Assembly: GCF_021228235.1 (NCBI RefSeq)
Contig: NZ_JAJQRG010000014.1
Location: 1 to 64,000 of the forward strand
Reading direction: 5' to 3'
DNA from: Pseudophaeobacter flagellatus
Lineage (GTDB): Bacteria; Pseudomonadota; Alphaproteobacteria; Rhodobacterales; Rhodobacteraceae
DNA: 64,000 nt
Below are positions 18,175-26,817 of the stretch, in pieces. Position numbers and translations under genes: made by a program. Below the pieces are notes generated by a model. It ran no database searches. It saw nothing but the letters and a program-made list of their open reading frames with translations, and was not told the origin of the DNA. Positions within the stretch are counted from its first letter, which is position 1; every line of letters starts with the position of its first letter.

Positions 18175-19688
18175 CAGAGGTACTATTGAGCCTGAAGGGC
18201 CTGACCAAGGCCTACCCCGGTGTTGTGGCCAATGATTCCGTTTCCTTTGATATTGGCATCGGTGAGGTGCATGCGCTCTTGGGGGAGAATGGAGCGGGCA
18301 AATCCACCCTGGTCAAGATGATCTACGGGTTGGTGAAACCGGACAGCGGCGAAATGGTGCTGCGCGGCACCCCCTTTGCACCGGGCGAACCGCGCCAGGC
18401 CCGTGCCGATGGCATTGCCATGGTGTTTCAGCATTTTTCCCTGTTTGATGCGCTGAATGTGGCGGAAAACATTGCCCTTGGTATGGAAAACCCACCCAAG
18501 ATGCGCGATCTGGCCTCGCGCATTCGCGATGTTTCGGAAACCTACGGCCTGCCGCTGGATCCCTATCGTACCGTTGGCGATCTCTCGGCTGGCGAACGCC
18601 AGCGGGTCGAGATCATTCGCTGCCTGTTGCAGGATCCCAAGCTGCTGATCATGGATGAACCCACCTCGGTGCTGACCCCGCAGGAGGTCGAAATCCTGTT
18701 CCAGACCCTGGAAAAACTGCGCGCCGAGGGGACCTCTATTCTTTATATCAGTCACAAGCTGGAAGAGATCCGAACGCTCTGTGATCACGCAACTATTCTG
18801 CGGCTTGGCAAAAATGTCGGCGAATGCATTCCCTCCGAGACCTCGGCCAGTGAAATGGCAGAACTGATGGTGGGAACGGCGCTGACCCCGCCAGAGCGCG
18901 GAAATCGCGATTTTGGTGCTTTGGCGCTGGACATCTCCGGGCTCTCGGTGCCATCGCCTACGGCCTTTGGCACCGCACTGCGCAATGTCCATCTGACGGT
19001 GCGCCGTGGTGAGATCCTTGGCATTGGTGGCGTGGCTGGCAATGGCCAGGATGAGCTGCTGTCAGTGCTCTCTGGCGAGGTCCAGACTGAGGCGGATGCG
19101 GTCAAACTGGGCACCGCCCCCATTGGGCAGCTTGGGCCGGTTGCGCGGCGCGCGCTTGGCCTGTTGACCGCCCCCGAAGAACGTCTGGGCCATGCCGCAG
19201 CGCCGGATATGAGCCTGACTGAAAATGCCATGCTCACCGGGGCCACCCGCGAAGGGTTGGTGAAGAACGGTTTTCTCAAATGGGCCGCCGCAAAAGAATT
19301 TGCCGAGCGGGTGATCAAGGACTTTGACGTGCGCACACCGGGGCCGGAAAACGCCGCGCGCTCGCTGTCTGGCGGTAATCTGCAAAAATTTGTCATTGGC
19401 CGCGAGGTGTTGCAACGCCCCGAGGTTCTGGTGGTGAACCAGCCAACCTGGGGGGTTGATGCCTCGGCGGCGGCTGCCATTCGCCAATCGCTGCTGGATC
19501 TGGCTGCGGGCGGTGCGGCGGTGATCTGCATCAGCCAGGATCTGGATGAACTGATGGAGATCTCTGACAGCTTTGCCGCCCTGAATGAGGGCCGCCTGTC
19601 AGCGCCGCGCCCTGCGGTCGGCCTGACAGTAGAAGAGATCGGCCTGATGATGGGTGGTGCGCACGGCATGGAGGTTGCCCATGTCTGA
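18171..19688 (+). CDS. ABC transporter ATP-binding protein, nucleoside/purine type (two ABC domains)
   Basis: The 505-residue protein contains two ABC ATPase domains in tandem, as in sugar and BMP-type nucleoside importers. The first has a complete Walker A (GENGAGKST), signature (LSAGERQRVEI) and Walker B (LLIMDEPTS). The second is the usual degenerate copy with VAGNGQDE and LSGGNLQKF. GTG at 18171 overlaps the xdhC stop in a GTGA junction. With two permeases and a BMP binding protein downstream, it powers uptake of nucleosides or bases. Coupling to xdhABC suggests the imported compound is a purine feeding xanthine dehydrogenase, which is inference. Confidence 0.9.
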   Translation: MTEVLLSLKGLTKAYPGVVANDSVSFDIGIGEVHALLGENGAGKSTLVKMIYGLVKPDSGEMVLRGTPFAPGEPRQARADGIAMVFQHFSLFDALNVAENIALGMENPPKMRDLASRIRDVSETYGLPLDPYRTVGDLSAGERQRVEIIRCLLQDPKLLIMDEPTSVLTPQEVEILFQTLEKLRAEGTSILYISHKLEEIRTLCDHATILRLGKNVGECIPSETSASEMAELMVGTALTPPERGNRDFGALALDISGLSVPSPTAFGTALRNVHLTVRRGEILGIGGVAGNGQDELLSVLSGEVQTEADAVKLGTAPIGQLGPVARRALGLLTAPEERLGHAAAPDMSLTENAMLTGATREGLVKNGFLKWAAAKEFAERVIKDFDVRTPGPENAARSLSGGNLQKFVIGREVLQRPEVLVVNQPTWGVDASAAAAIRQSLLDLAAGGAAVICISQDLDELMEISDSFAALNEGRLSAPRPAVGLTVEEIGLMMGGAHGMEVAHV

Positions 19689-19758
19689 CGCCGCACGCAG
19701 TGATTTCGCCTTTGGCGAGAAGATTTGGGGAAAGATGAAACAGGGAGCCGCTCAATGA
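19681..19758 (+). other. 25-codon micro-ORF bridging ATPase and permease genes
   Basis: An ATG eight bases before the end of the ATPase gene opens a 25-codon frame (MSDAARSDFAFGEK...). Its TGA overlaps the ATG of the permease at 19755. It therefore fills the whole gap with overlaps on both sides, which would allow translational coupling. Its second half includes the repeat-like core ATTTGGGGAAAGATGAAAC (19724-19742), so the frame may be a by-product of repeat DNA. There is no recognisable domain and no strong ribosome-binding site. Confidence 0.3.
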
Positions 19759-20837
19759 TCCGGCTAGAGAAACGACCGCAGCCGTCGCGCGCCTGGTCAT
19801 TGGCCACGCCACTATTGGCGGTGCTGGCCACCATGATTGCAGGGGGGCTGCTCTTTGCCGCACTTGGCAAAGACCCGGTTGAAGCCATTCGCACCATTTT
19901 CTGGGAGCCGCTGTTTGGCGAGTTTTCCTTTTATTACCGCCCGCAGCTTTTGGTCAAAGGCGCGCCTTTGGTACTGATCGCCATTGGCCTGTCGCTGGGC
20001 TTTAAGGCGGGGATCTGGAACATCGGCGCCGAGGGGCAGTATATCATGGGCGCGCTGTTTGGCGCAGGGGTTGGTCTTGCCTTTTACCCGTTTGAGGCCT
20101 GGTATATTTTTCCGCTGATGGTCATCGCAGGTGGTTTTGGCGGCTGGATCTGGGCGATGATCCCCGCCTTTCTGAAGGTGCGTTTTGGCACCAATGAAAT
20201 TCTTGTATCCCTTATGCTGGTCTATGTGGCCGAACAGTTTCTAGCCTCTATGTCACTGGGTTTACTAAAAAATCCAGAAGGCCGCGGCTTTCCCGGATCG
20301 CGCAACCTGCAGCAATATGACAGCGCCCATAACGCTGAGCTGATTGCGGGCAGTGGCATGCACTGGGGCGTAGTTGCGGCCCTGATCGCGGTGATCTTTG
20401 CCTATGTGCTACTGAACCGTCATATGGTCGGCTACCACATCCGGCTGACCGGTGAGGCGCCGCGCGCGGCGCGGTTTGCCGGCGTCAATCCAACCCGGCT
20501 GATCCTGTTCTGCCTTGGTACCTCTGGCATGCTGGCAGGTCTTGCCGGGATGTTTGAGGTTTCCGGGCCATCAGGTCAGGTCAGCATTGATTTTAACGTC
20601 GGCTACGGGTTCACCGCCATTATCGTCGCCTTTCTTGGCCGGTTGCATCCGGTTGGCATCCTGCTGGCAGGCGGTTTGATGGCGCTGACCTACATTGGCG
20701 GCGATATTGCCCAGTCGAACCTACAACTGCCCTCGGCGGCGATTCAGGTCTTCCAGGGGATGCTCTTGTTCTTCCTCTTAGCCTTTGACCTTCTGACCAA
20801 TTTCCGCATCTCGCTTGGCAAACCGGAGGTCTCCTGA
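19755..20837 (+). CDS. ABC transporter permease, BMP/nucleoside type (subunit 1)
   Basis: This is a 360-residue integral membrane protein of the BPD_transp_2 family. It shows hydrophobic segments throughout and the conserved stretch LKAPLVLIAIGLSLGF-like (here KGAPLVLIAIGLSLGFKAGI) plus NIGAEGQY. The ATG at 19755 is chosen over an in-frame TTG at 19725 because GGGAG lies upstream and membrane homology begins soon after. It overlaps the next permease by one base. It forms the membrane channel with that protein. Confidence 0.88.
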   Translation: MIRLEKRPQPSRAWSLATPLLAVLATMIAGGLLFAALGKDPVEAIRTIFWEPLFGEFSFYYRPQLLVKGAPLVLIAIGLSLGFKAGIWNIGAEGQYIMGALFGAGVGLAFYPFEAWYIFPLMVIAGGFGGWIWAMIPAFLKVRFGTNEILVSLMLVYVAEQFLASMSLGLLKNPEGRGFPGSRNLQQYDSAHNAELIAGSGMHWGVVAALIAVIFAYVLLNRHMVGYHIRLTGEAPRAARFAGVNPTRLILFCLGTSGMLAGLAGMFEVSGPSGQVSIDFNVGYGFTAIIVAFLGRLHPVGILLAGGLMALTYIGGDIAQSNLQLPSAAIQVFQGMLLFFLLAFDLLTNFRISLGKPEVS

Positions 20838-21757
20838 TGGATCTTTCTGCAATCAATCCCGTCCTGCTCATTGCCTCGCTGATGGTCGCGGCCACGCCGC
20901 TGTTGTTTGCCGCCATTGGGGAACTGGTCGTGGAAAAATCCGGGGTGCTGAACCTCGGCGTTGAGGGGATGATGATCATTGGCGCTGTGGCTGGTTTTGC
21001 CACGGCAGTGGAAACCGGCTCGCCAATGTTGGGCTTTGTGGCGGCTGCGGGGGCTGGTGCTGCTCTCTCGGTACTCTTTGCGATCCTAACGCAATATGCC
21101 CAGGCCAATCAGGTGGCCTCGGGTCTGTCGCTAACGCTGTTTGGCCTTGGGATGTCGGCGCTGTTGGGGCAGTCTTATGTGGGGATAAAACCGCCTCAGA
21201 TGCTGAAAATCGACCTGCCTCTCCTGAGCGACCTGCCCGTCGTCGGCCCGATCCTGTTTGGCCATGATCTGATGCTTTATGTGGCAATCGCAGTGATCGC
21301 AGCGGTCTGGGCGGTGATCAAGTTTACCCGCATTGGTCTGGTGCTGCGGGCGGTGGGCGAAAACCACGACGCGGCCCATGCGCTGGGATATAAGGTGGTG
21401 CGCATTCGCATCATGGCGATCCTGTTTGGCGGTGCCTGCGCAGGGCTTGGTGGCGCCTACATCAGTCTGATCCGGGTGCCACAATGGACCGAAGGCATGA
21501 CAGCGGGAATCGGCTGGATCGCCCTTGCGCTAGTGGTCTTTGCCAGCTGGAAACCCTGGCGCGTGCTGCTGGGCGCCTATCTTTTTGGCGGTGTGACCGT
21601 TGTTCAGCTTAATCTTCAGGCAGCTGGCGTTGCCATCCCGGTAGAGTATCTGGCAATGTCGCCCTATCTGATCACCATTCTGGTGCTCGTCATTCTATCG
21701 GCTGATAAAAGCAGCGCGCCTGCTGCCCTAGGCCGCAACTTCCACGCTGCCCGCTAA
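20837..21757 (+). CDS. ABC transporter permease, BMP/nucleoside type (subunit 2)
   Basis: This 306-residue polytopic membrane protein has the family landmarks: TPLLFAAIGELVVEKSGVLN, LGVEGMMIIGA near the N-terminus, and AVGENHDAAHALG in the cytoplasmic coupling region. It shares the TGATG junction with the preceding permease and has GGAGG just upstream. It pairs with that permease as the heterodimeric pore of the importer. Its partner ATPase and binding protein are in the same operon. Confidence 0.9.
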   Translation: MDLSAINPVLLIASLMVAATPLLFAAIGELVVEKSGVLNLGVEGMMIIGAVAGFATAVETGSPMLGFVAAAGAGAALSVLFAILTQYAQANQVASGLSLTLFGLGMSALLGQSYVGIKPPQMLKIDLPLLSDLPVVGPILFGHDLMLYVAIAVIAAVWAVIKFTRIGLVLRAVGENHDAAHALGYKVVRIRIMAILFGGACAGLGGAYISLIRVPQWTEGMTAGIGWIALALVVFASWKPWRVLLGAYLFGGVTVVQLNLQAAGVAIPVEYLAMSPYLITILVLVILSADKSSAPAALGRNFHAAR

Positions 21758-21835
21758 ATTACGGCAGATGGCACAAAACTTGTTCGGGGGCCCTAGCCCT
21801 CGGCACAACCAAAATCAAAACGGGGGATCCCTTTG

Positions 21836-22909
21836 ATGAAACTGACAAACCTCATGACCAGCGCCGCTGTGGCCCTGGGCCTTGCAACCGCTGCTCTGGC
21901 TGACGACCCAACCAAGGTTGGCTTTGTCTACGTTGGCCCCGTAGGCGATGGCGGCTGGACCTATGAACACGACCAGGCCCGCAAGGCCGTTGTGGAAGAA
22001 TTTGGCGACAAGGTTGAAACCGTCTATGTCGAAAGCGTTGCAGAAGGCCCCGATGCCGAGCGTGTAATCACCCAGATGGCACTGCAGGGTGCGGACCTGA
22101 TCTTCACCACCTCTTTTGGTTATATGGACCCAACCATCAACGTTGCGGCCAAATTCCCCGATGTGAAATTCGAACATGCCACTGGCTATAAAAACGCCGA
22201 CAACGTCTCGACCTATTCAGCACGTTTCTATGAAGGCCGCGCCGTTCAGGGCACCATCGCTGGCCACATGACCAAGAGCAACGTGGTGGGCTACATCGGT
22301 TCCTATCCAATCCCCGAAGTGATCCGCGGCATCAATTCTGCCTATATTCACGCCAAGAAAGTAAACCCCGACGTCGAATTCAAAATCGTCTGGGCCTTCA
22401 CCTGGTTTGACCCCGCCAAGGAAGCAGACGCGGCCAAGGTTCTGATCGAACAGGGTGCTGACGTCATTCTGCAGCACACCGATTCCACCGCGCCACAGGC
22501 AGCAGCCCAGGCGGCAGGCAACGTGATCACCTTTGGTCAGGCTTCGGATATGGCGGAATACGCCCCTGCACCGCGTGTATCCTCGATCATCGACAACTGG
22601 GCGCCCTATTATATCGCCCGCACCCAGGCGGTTATGGACGGCACCTGGGAAAGCAAAAGCACCTGGGATGGTATCGGCGCAGGCATGGTTGGCATCGGCG
22701 AAATCTCTGATGCGGTTCCAGCCGACGTAAAAGAAGCCGCCCTGGCGATCAAGGCCGCGCTGGCGGATGGCTCCTACCACGCCTTCACTGGTCCGCTCAA
22801 CAAGCAGGACGGCTCTGCCTGGTTGGCCGAAGGCGAAACCGCCGATGATGGCACCCTGGCTGGCATGAACTTCTATGTTGAAGGCATTGAAGGCGATATC
22901 CCACAGTAA
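21836..22909 (+). CDS. BMP family ABC transporter substrate-binding protein
   Basis: This 357-residue periplasmic binding protein has a Sec signal peptide ending near ALADDPTKVGF. The BMP/PnrA-like domain shows VYVGPVGDGGWTYEHDQ, TSFGYMDPTINVA and YPIPEVIRGINSA. Members bind nucleosides and related compounds. The ATG at 21836 is preferred over the adjoining TTG. It lies 78 bp after the permease and is followed by a strong terminator at 22956, ending the operon that begins with xdhA. Confidence 0.9.
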   Translation: MKLTNLMTSAAVALGLATAALADDPTKVGFVYVGPVGDGGWTYEHDQARKAVVEEFGDKVETVYVESVAEGPDAERVITQMALQGADLIFTTSFGYMDPTINVAAKFPDVKFEHATGYKNADNVSTYSARFYEGRAVQGTIAGHMTKSNVVGYIGSYPIPEVIRGINSAYIHAKKVNPDVEFKIVWAFTWFDPAKEADAAKVLIEQGADVILQHTDSTAPQAAAQAAGNVITFGQASDMAEYAPAPRVSSIIDNWAPYYIARTQAVMDGTWESKSTWDGIGAGMVGIGEISDAVPADVKEAALAIKAALADGSYHAFTGPLNKQDGSAWLAEGETADDGTLAGMNFYVEGIEGDIPQ

Positions 22910-22955
22910 GCATCCCCTGCAGCACCGGTACCAAGGCACCGGGCAGATCGGATAG

Positions 22956-22983
22956 AAAAGGCCCGCCAGATGGCGGGCCTTTT
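22956..22983 (+). terminator. Rho-independent terminator of the xdh-transporter operon
   Basis: A 13-bp perfect stem AAAAGGCCCGCCA / TGGCGGGCCTTTT with a 2-base loop, flanked by A and T tracts. It lies between the binding-protein gene and the convergent HlyD-type gene, so it can stop transcription from both sides. Confidence 0.9.
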
Positions 22984-23018
22984 CACGTTAGATCACATGC
23001 GGCGACTGGCCTGATGCT

Positions 23019-24254
23019 TTAGTGCCCCGTAAAGACCAGGGTCTGCACTGGCATCAGCAACATCTGCAAACGCAGCAACAGCGCATGCACCAAGCCAACC
23101 GTATCCACCACATGCAGCGCAATCCAGGTGCCAAGGCCCAGATCGGGATCAGACAGACGGTCGTGGTTGTTGGTATAGGCATTGGCAAGGCAACTGCTGC
23201 CCGGCGGGATGTCATCGGCCTGCCCTTCATACAGCGGTTCCAGAAATACGGTCAGGGTCCCAGGGCGGGCGTTGTCCTGCGGATCACGCAGCACGTCGGT
23301 GGGACGGATCTGCCCCGCGGGGATGACATCCTGCACTTCAACGACAATCATCGGAATGATAGTGAAGGGTTTGCTGAGGCAGCCAATCTCGGCATACATA
23401 CCCGGCTTGATGACATTGGCGGTGATCTGGCCAAACCCCGCGACAAAGCGTTCTTGATCAACAAAGGTATCAGGCACCAAAATGCCCGCAGGGCGCAGAA
23501 TCGGATTGACGATATCCCCCACCTGCAGGCCGAACTGTTCAACCCGCCCAGAGACACCTGCCACCACTGTGCTTTTGGCAAGCTCCACCTTTGCCTGATG
23601 TAAGGCAGCTTCGGCACTGGCGCGCTGCGCCGGGATATAAACAGCGATGTTTTCACGAACCGAACTTTCGCGTGCCTGGGCTGCTTCCAGCTCTCCCTGG
23701 CGACGAGCCACCAGATTTTCCAGCCGCTCAATTTCGGTTTCACGCACCGCAGAAGAACCGCGCCGCCGCAATTCCAGATTGCGATCCAGATCTTCAGTCG
23801 CCTGGGTCAAAACAGCCTGAGCCTGAACAATGCCTGCCTCGGCGGCCTTAAGGTCTGCGGCTGCCAATCTGAGCGAGGCTTCGATTTCGGCCACCTTGGT
23901 CCGGGCGGTTTCAACCGCCGCTTTCTGACTGCTGTCATCCAACCGGAACAAGATATCCCCGGCTTCAACGTGTTGGTTGTTTTTCACATGCACCTCGGCC
24001 ACCCTGCCGCCTCTTTCAGAGAGAATGGTCATGGTACGAAAATAGGATCCAACCTGGCGGGTTGCCGGGTGAAAATAAAAGATCACCGTAATGAGAGAGA
24101 CCGTCAGCACGATGCACATCGTGATCCCCCAGCGCAGTTCATACCAGACAGAAAAGAAATTGATTTCCTGGCCCAGCCTTTTCCCTTGAACAAAGCGGCG
24201 ATAAAGAAAGTCGGGAAAGACCGTCAACAAAGAACAGATAAACAGTTCCAGCAC
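23019..24254 (-). CDS. HlyD/EmrA-family membrane fusion protein
   Basis: This 411-residue protein begins with one membrane-spanning helix (around residues 44-62). A biotinyl-lipoyl-like segment follows (GGRVAEVHVKNNQHVEAGDILFRLD). A long coiled-coil hairpin covers about residues 105-220, then comes the second half of the lipoyl domain (VVAGVSGRVEQFGLQVGDIV) and a beta-barrel region. The GTG start at 24254 has AAGGAG eight bases upstream. The overall layout, plus a tiny membrane protein translated just ahead, recalls the YibH/YiaV type of inner-membrane HlyD proteins. Neither an outer-membrane channel nor a pump gene is adjacent, so the cargo is unknown. Confidence 0.8.
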   Translation of the reverse strand: MLELFICSLLTVFPDFLYRRFVQGKRLGQEINFFSVWYELRWGITMCIVLTVSLITVIFYFHPATRQVGSYFRTMTILSERGGRVAEVHVKNNQHVEAGDILFRLDDSSQKAAVETARTKVAEIEASLRLAAADLKAAEAGIVQAQAVLTQATEDLDRNLELRRRGSSAVRETEIERLENLVARRQGELEAAQARESSVRENIAVYIPAQRASAEAALHQAKVELAKSTVVAGVSGRVEQFGLQVGDIVNPILRPAGILVPDTFVDQERFVAGFGQITANVIKPGMYAEIGCLSKPFTIIPMIVVEVQDVIPAGQIRPTDVLRDPQDNARPGTLTVFLEPLYEGQADDIPPGSSCLANAYTNNHDRLSDPDLGLGTWIALHVVDTVGLVHALLLRLQMLLMPVQTLVFTGH

Positions 24255-24258
24255 AGGC

Positions 24259-24618
24259 TTACTCCTTATTCTTACGTTGGCTCAGCTCGACCAAAGAGTT
24301 GGCGATTGACTGCAGCGGCGACAGGAAATCAGGCATCCGAAAGGCCGCAAGCATCAGGGCGGCCACCCAAAAGATGTTGTTATGCGTAAAAAGCGCCAGA
24401 ACAGCCAGAATGCTAATCAGCTGAAACTGCGCGTGATTATCTGAATGCGCCATCTTTTCCGGCAAGGCATGCAGCGTGAAATACAGCCCACCAATGGCAA
24501 TGATCAAAACGATGGTGAAGATGGCCATGCCCGTGAACAAGGGATCACTGCCATCAGGGCCAGTAATATAGCCCGGCACATGACCGTTTGAGAGTGCATG
24601 AATGTTTGGGGTGGTCAC
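24259..24618 (-). CDS. Small two-helix membrane protein paired with the HlyD-type gene
   Basis: The 119-residue product has a hydrophilic N-terminus (TTPNIHALSNGHVPGYITGP) and hydrophobic segments around residues 30-50 and 66-92. Its tail (SLVELSQRKNKE) is charged. I do not recognise a named domain with confidence. The GTG at 24618 is selected because GGAGG lies seven bases ahead; a longer frame upstream would cover the divergent promoter. Its stop is four bases before the start of the HlyD-type gene, so the two are surely co-translated and probably form one membrane unit. Confidence 0.7.
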   Translation of the reverse strand: MTTPNIHALSNGHVPGYITGPDGSDPLFTGMAIFTIVLIIAIGGLYFTLHALPEKMAHSDNHAQFQLISILAVLALFTHNNIFWVAALMLAAFRMPDFLSPLQSIANSLVELSQRKNKE

Positions 24619-24790
24619 TATTTTTCCTCCAAAGATATTATAACAAAACTGTTGCGCAACCATAGCATGGGCCCGCCAAACGCAGGAAGCGTTTCGAAGC
24701 GCTGCACCTGCACAGGTCTGCAACCGCGCCTGCCTGCGCCTTGCAAAAAACACGCTTTTCCCCAGCCAACACCCGTGCAACTCTCTGCCC

Positions 24791-25741
24791 ATGACACAGC
24801 CCCTCAAAAGCCCCGATGGAACCCCTGCCAGCCGCTTTGCCTTTGGCACCATGCAGTTTGGCGGCCGTGCTGATGCAGCACAATCTGCCGAGATCTATGC
24901 CGCCTGCCGCGCGGTCGGCGTCAATCATTTTGATACGGCCTGGGTTTATACCAATGGCCAGAGCGAAGAGATCCTAGGTGACCTCATCAAGGATGAGCGC
25001 GAACAGCTGATCATTGCCAGCAAGGTTGGCTATTCGGGCGGCGCCGGGGCTGCCAATATGCAAGCACAGTTTGACACCAGCCGCCGCCGTCTTGGGCTCG
25101 ACAGTCTTGATATCCTCTACCTGCATCGCTTTGATGAACAGACAGATCTGCGCGAAACCCTGGCGTGGCTTGCCGCGCGCAAAGCCGCGGGCGAGATTTC
25201 CTATATGGGTCTGTCCAATTTTGCCGCATGGCAGGTGATGAAGGCACAGATGCTGGGTGCCGAGTTTGGTCTTGCCACGGATATTCTGCAACCAATGTAT
25301 TCGCTGGTGAAACGCCAGGCCGAGGTTGAAATCCTGCCCATGTGCAGCGACCAAAACATCGCCATTGCGCCCTACTCCCCCCTGGGTGGTGGGCTGCTGA
25401 CCGGCAAATACACCACGACCAATGTCGCTGGGCGATTGAACGAAGATGCCCGCTACAACAGCCGCTATGGCCAGGACTGGATGCATGAGACCGCCCGCCA
25501 GCTAAGCCTTCTGGCCGCAGAGCGGGGCGTGGAACCGGCCACCCTCGCCGTGGCCTGGGTAGCGGCCCATGCTGCCGCACCGATGCCCATCATTTCCGGC
25601 CGCACCGCCGCACAGGTGGCCCCCTCGCTTGCAGCGCTGGATTTCCAGATGGATGCGGCGCTCTATAATCAGATTACAGCGCTCAGCCCGCGCCCGGCCC
25701 CCGCGACGGACCGCCTTGAAGAGCAGGAGGCGGGCGGATGA
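24791..25741 (+). CDS. Aldo/keto reductase
   Basis: This 316-residue TIM-barrel oxidoreductase uses NADPH to reduce aldehydes or ketones. The catalytic tetrad is visible: Asp and Tyr in HFDTAWVYTNGQSEE, Lys in ASKVGY, and His in LDILYLHRFDE. The nucleotide-binding C-terminal part includes PYSPLGGGLLTGKY and PIISGRT. The substrate cannot be read from the sequence. The stop overlaps the ATG of the DauA-like gene by four bases, so it is likely co-expressed with an amino-acid dehydrogenase and may handle a related carbonyl product. Confidence 0.88.
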   Translation: MTQPLKSPDGTPASRFAFGTMQFGGRADAAQSAEIYAACRAVGVNHFDTAWVYTNGQSEEILGDLIKDEREQLIIASKVGYSGGAGAANMQAQFDTSRRRLGLDSLDILYLHRFDEQTDLRETLAWLAARKAAGEISYMGLSNFAAWQVMKAQMLGAEFGLATDILQPMYSLVKRQAEVEILPMCSDQNIAIAPYSPLGGGLLTGKYTTTNVAGRLNEDARYNSRYGQDWMHETARQLSLLAAERGVEPATLAVAWVAAHAAAPMPIISGRTAAQVAPSLAALDFQMDAALYNQITALSPRPAPATDRLEEQEAGG

Positions 25742-26817
25742 CTTTTGATTTCATCATTATCGGCGGCGGTATTGCCGGTGCCAGTGCTGCCGCCCACCTG
25801 TCAGAGCTGGGAACCGTGGTGCTGCTGGAGATGGAACAGGCCCTTGGCTACCATGCCTCGGGCAGATCTGCAGCGATGTTCGAAGAAAACTATGGCCCAC
25901 CCTCTGTAGTTGCCTTGAACCGTGCTAGTGCAGATCACCATCACAGCGCCAATGGCGGCTATCTGACACCGCGCGGGCTGATGCTGGTTTCAGGACCCGG
26001 TCAGGAACAGCATTTTGTCACCCACCTCAAGGAACTGCAGCTGGATGAGATCACTTTTCGCGAAGCCCAGGACCTGGTGCCGATCCTGAACCCCAAAACC
26101 GTGACCCATGCAGGACTGCATATGCTGGCGCAGGATCTGGATACCGATCGGATGATTCAGGATTTTGCCAAGGTCGCGCGCGCCGCCGGTGGCAGCATTG
26201 TGACCCGCGCCCGCGTCACTGCCATCCACCACACGGATCACGGCTGGCGGGTCGAGGCGGGCGGCCAAACCTATCAGGGGGCGCAGCTGGTCAATGCGGC
26301 AGGTGCCTGGGTGGATGAAATCGCCGCCCTGGCCGGGGTTGCCCCGATCGGCATCCAGCCGCGCCGCCGTTCCATGGCGCAACTGCCGGCGCCGGGTGGC
26401 CATGACGTGACCCAGTGGCCGATGTTGATGGGGGTTGGCGAAACCTGGTATGCCAAACCCGACGCTGGCAAGCTGCTGGTTTCTCCGGCGGATGAAGATC
26501 TGGTGCAGCCACATGATGCCTATGCCGACGACATGATTCTGGCCGAGGGGCTGGCGCGCTATGAAGAACGGGTCACCACCCCGGTCACCCGGGTCGAAAG
26601 CAACTGGGCTGGGCTGCGCAGCTTTGCCCCAGACGGGTCGCTGGTGCTGGGACCAGACCCGGCGAAGGCCGATTTCATCTGGTGTGCCGCCCAGGGGGGC
26701 TATGGTTTTCAGACCGCCCCTGCCGCCGCGCGCCTGTTGGCCGATCTGGTTGGCGGACGCCCCTCCGAGCTCGACGCGCCGATACGCGCCGCACTCTCGC
26801 CCGAAAGGCTGCGCTGA
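25738..26817 (+). CDS. DauA-like FAD-dependent D-amino-acid dehydrogenase
   Basis: The 359-residue protein is a DAO-family flavoenzyme. The N-terminal dinucleotide fold is IIIGGGIAGASAAAHLSELG. It aligns well from memory with D-arginine dehydrogenase DauA along its length: GYHASGRSAAMFEENYG, LVNAAGAWVDEIAALAGV, IQPRRRSM, NWAGLRSFAPDGS and AAQGGYGFQT. It probably oxidises D-amino acids (or a glycine-like amine) to 2-oxo acids. The start overlaps the aldo/keto reductase stop, and its own stop overlaps the methyltransferase start. Exact substrate is not determinable. Confidence 0.82.
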   Translation: MTFDFIIIGGGIAGASAAAHLSELGTVVLLEMEQALGYHASGRSAAMFEENYGPPSVVALNRASADHHHSANGGYLTPRGLMLVSGPGQEQHFVTHLKELQLDEITFREAQDLVPILNPKTVTHAGLHMLAQDLDTDRMIQDFAKVARAAGGSIVTRARVTAIHHTDHGWRVEAGGQTYQGAQLVNAAGAWVDEIAALAGVAPIGIQPRRRSMAQLPAPGGHDVTQWPMLMGVGETWYAKPDAGKLLVSPADEDLVQPHDAYADDMILAEGLARYEERVTTPVTRVESNWAGLRSFAPDGSLVLGPDPAKADFIWCAAQGGYGFQTAPAAARLLADLVGGRPSELDAPIRAALSPERLR

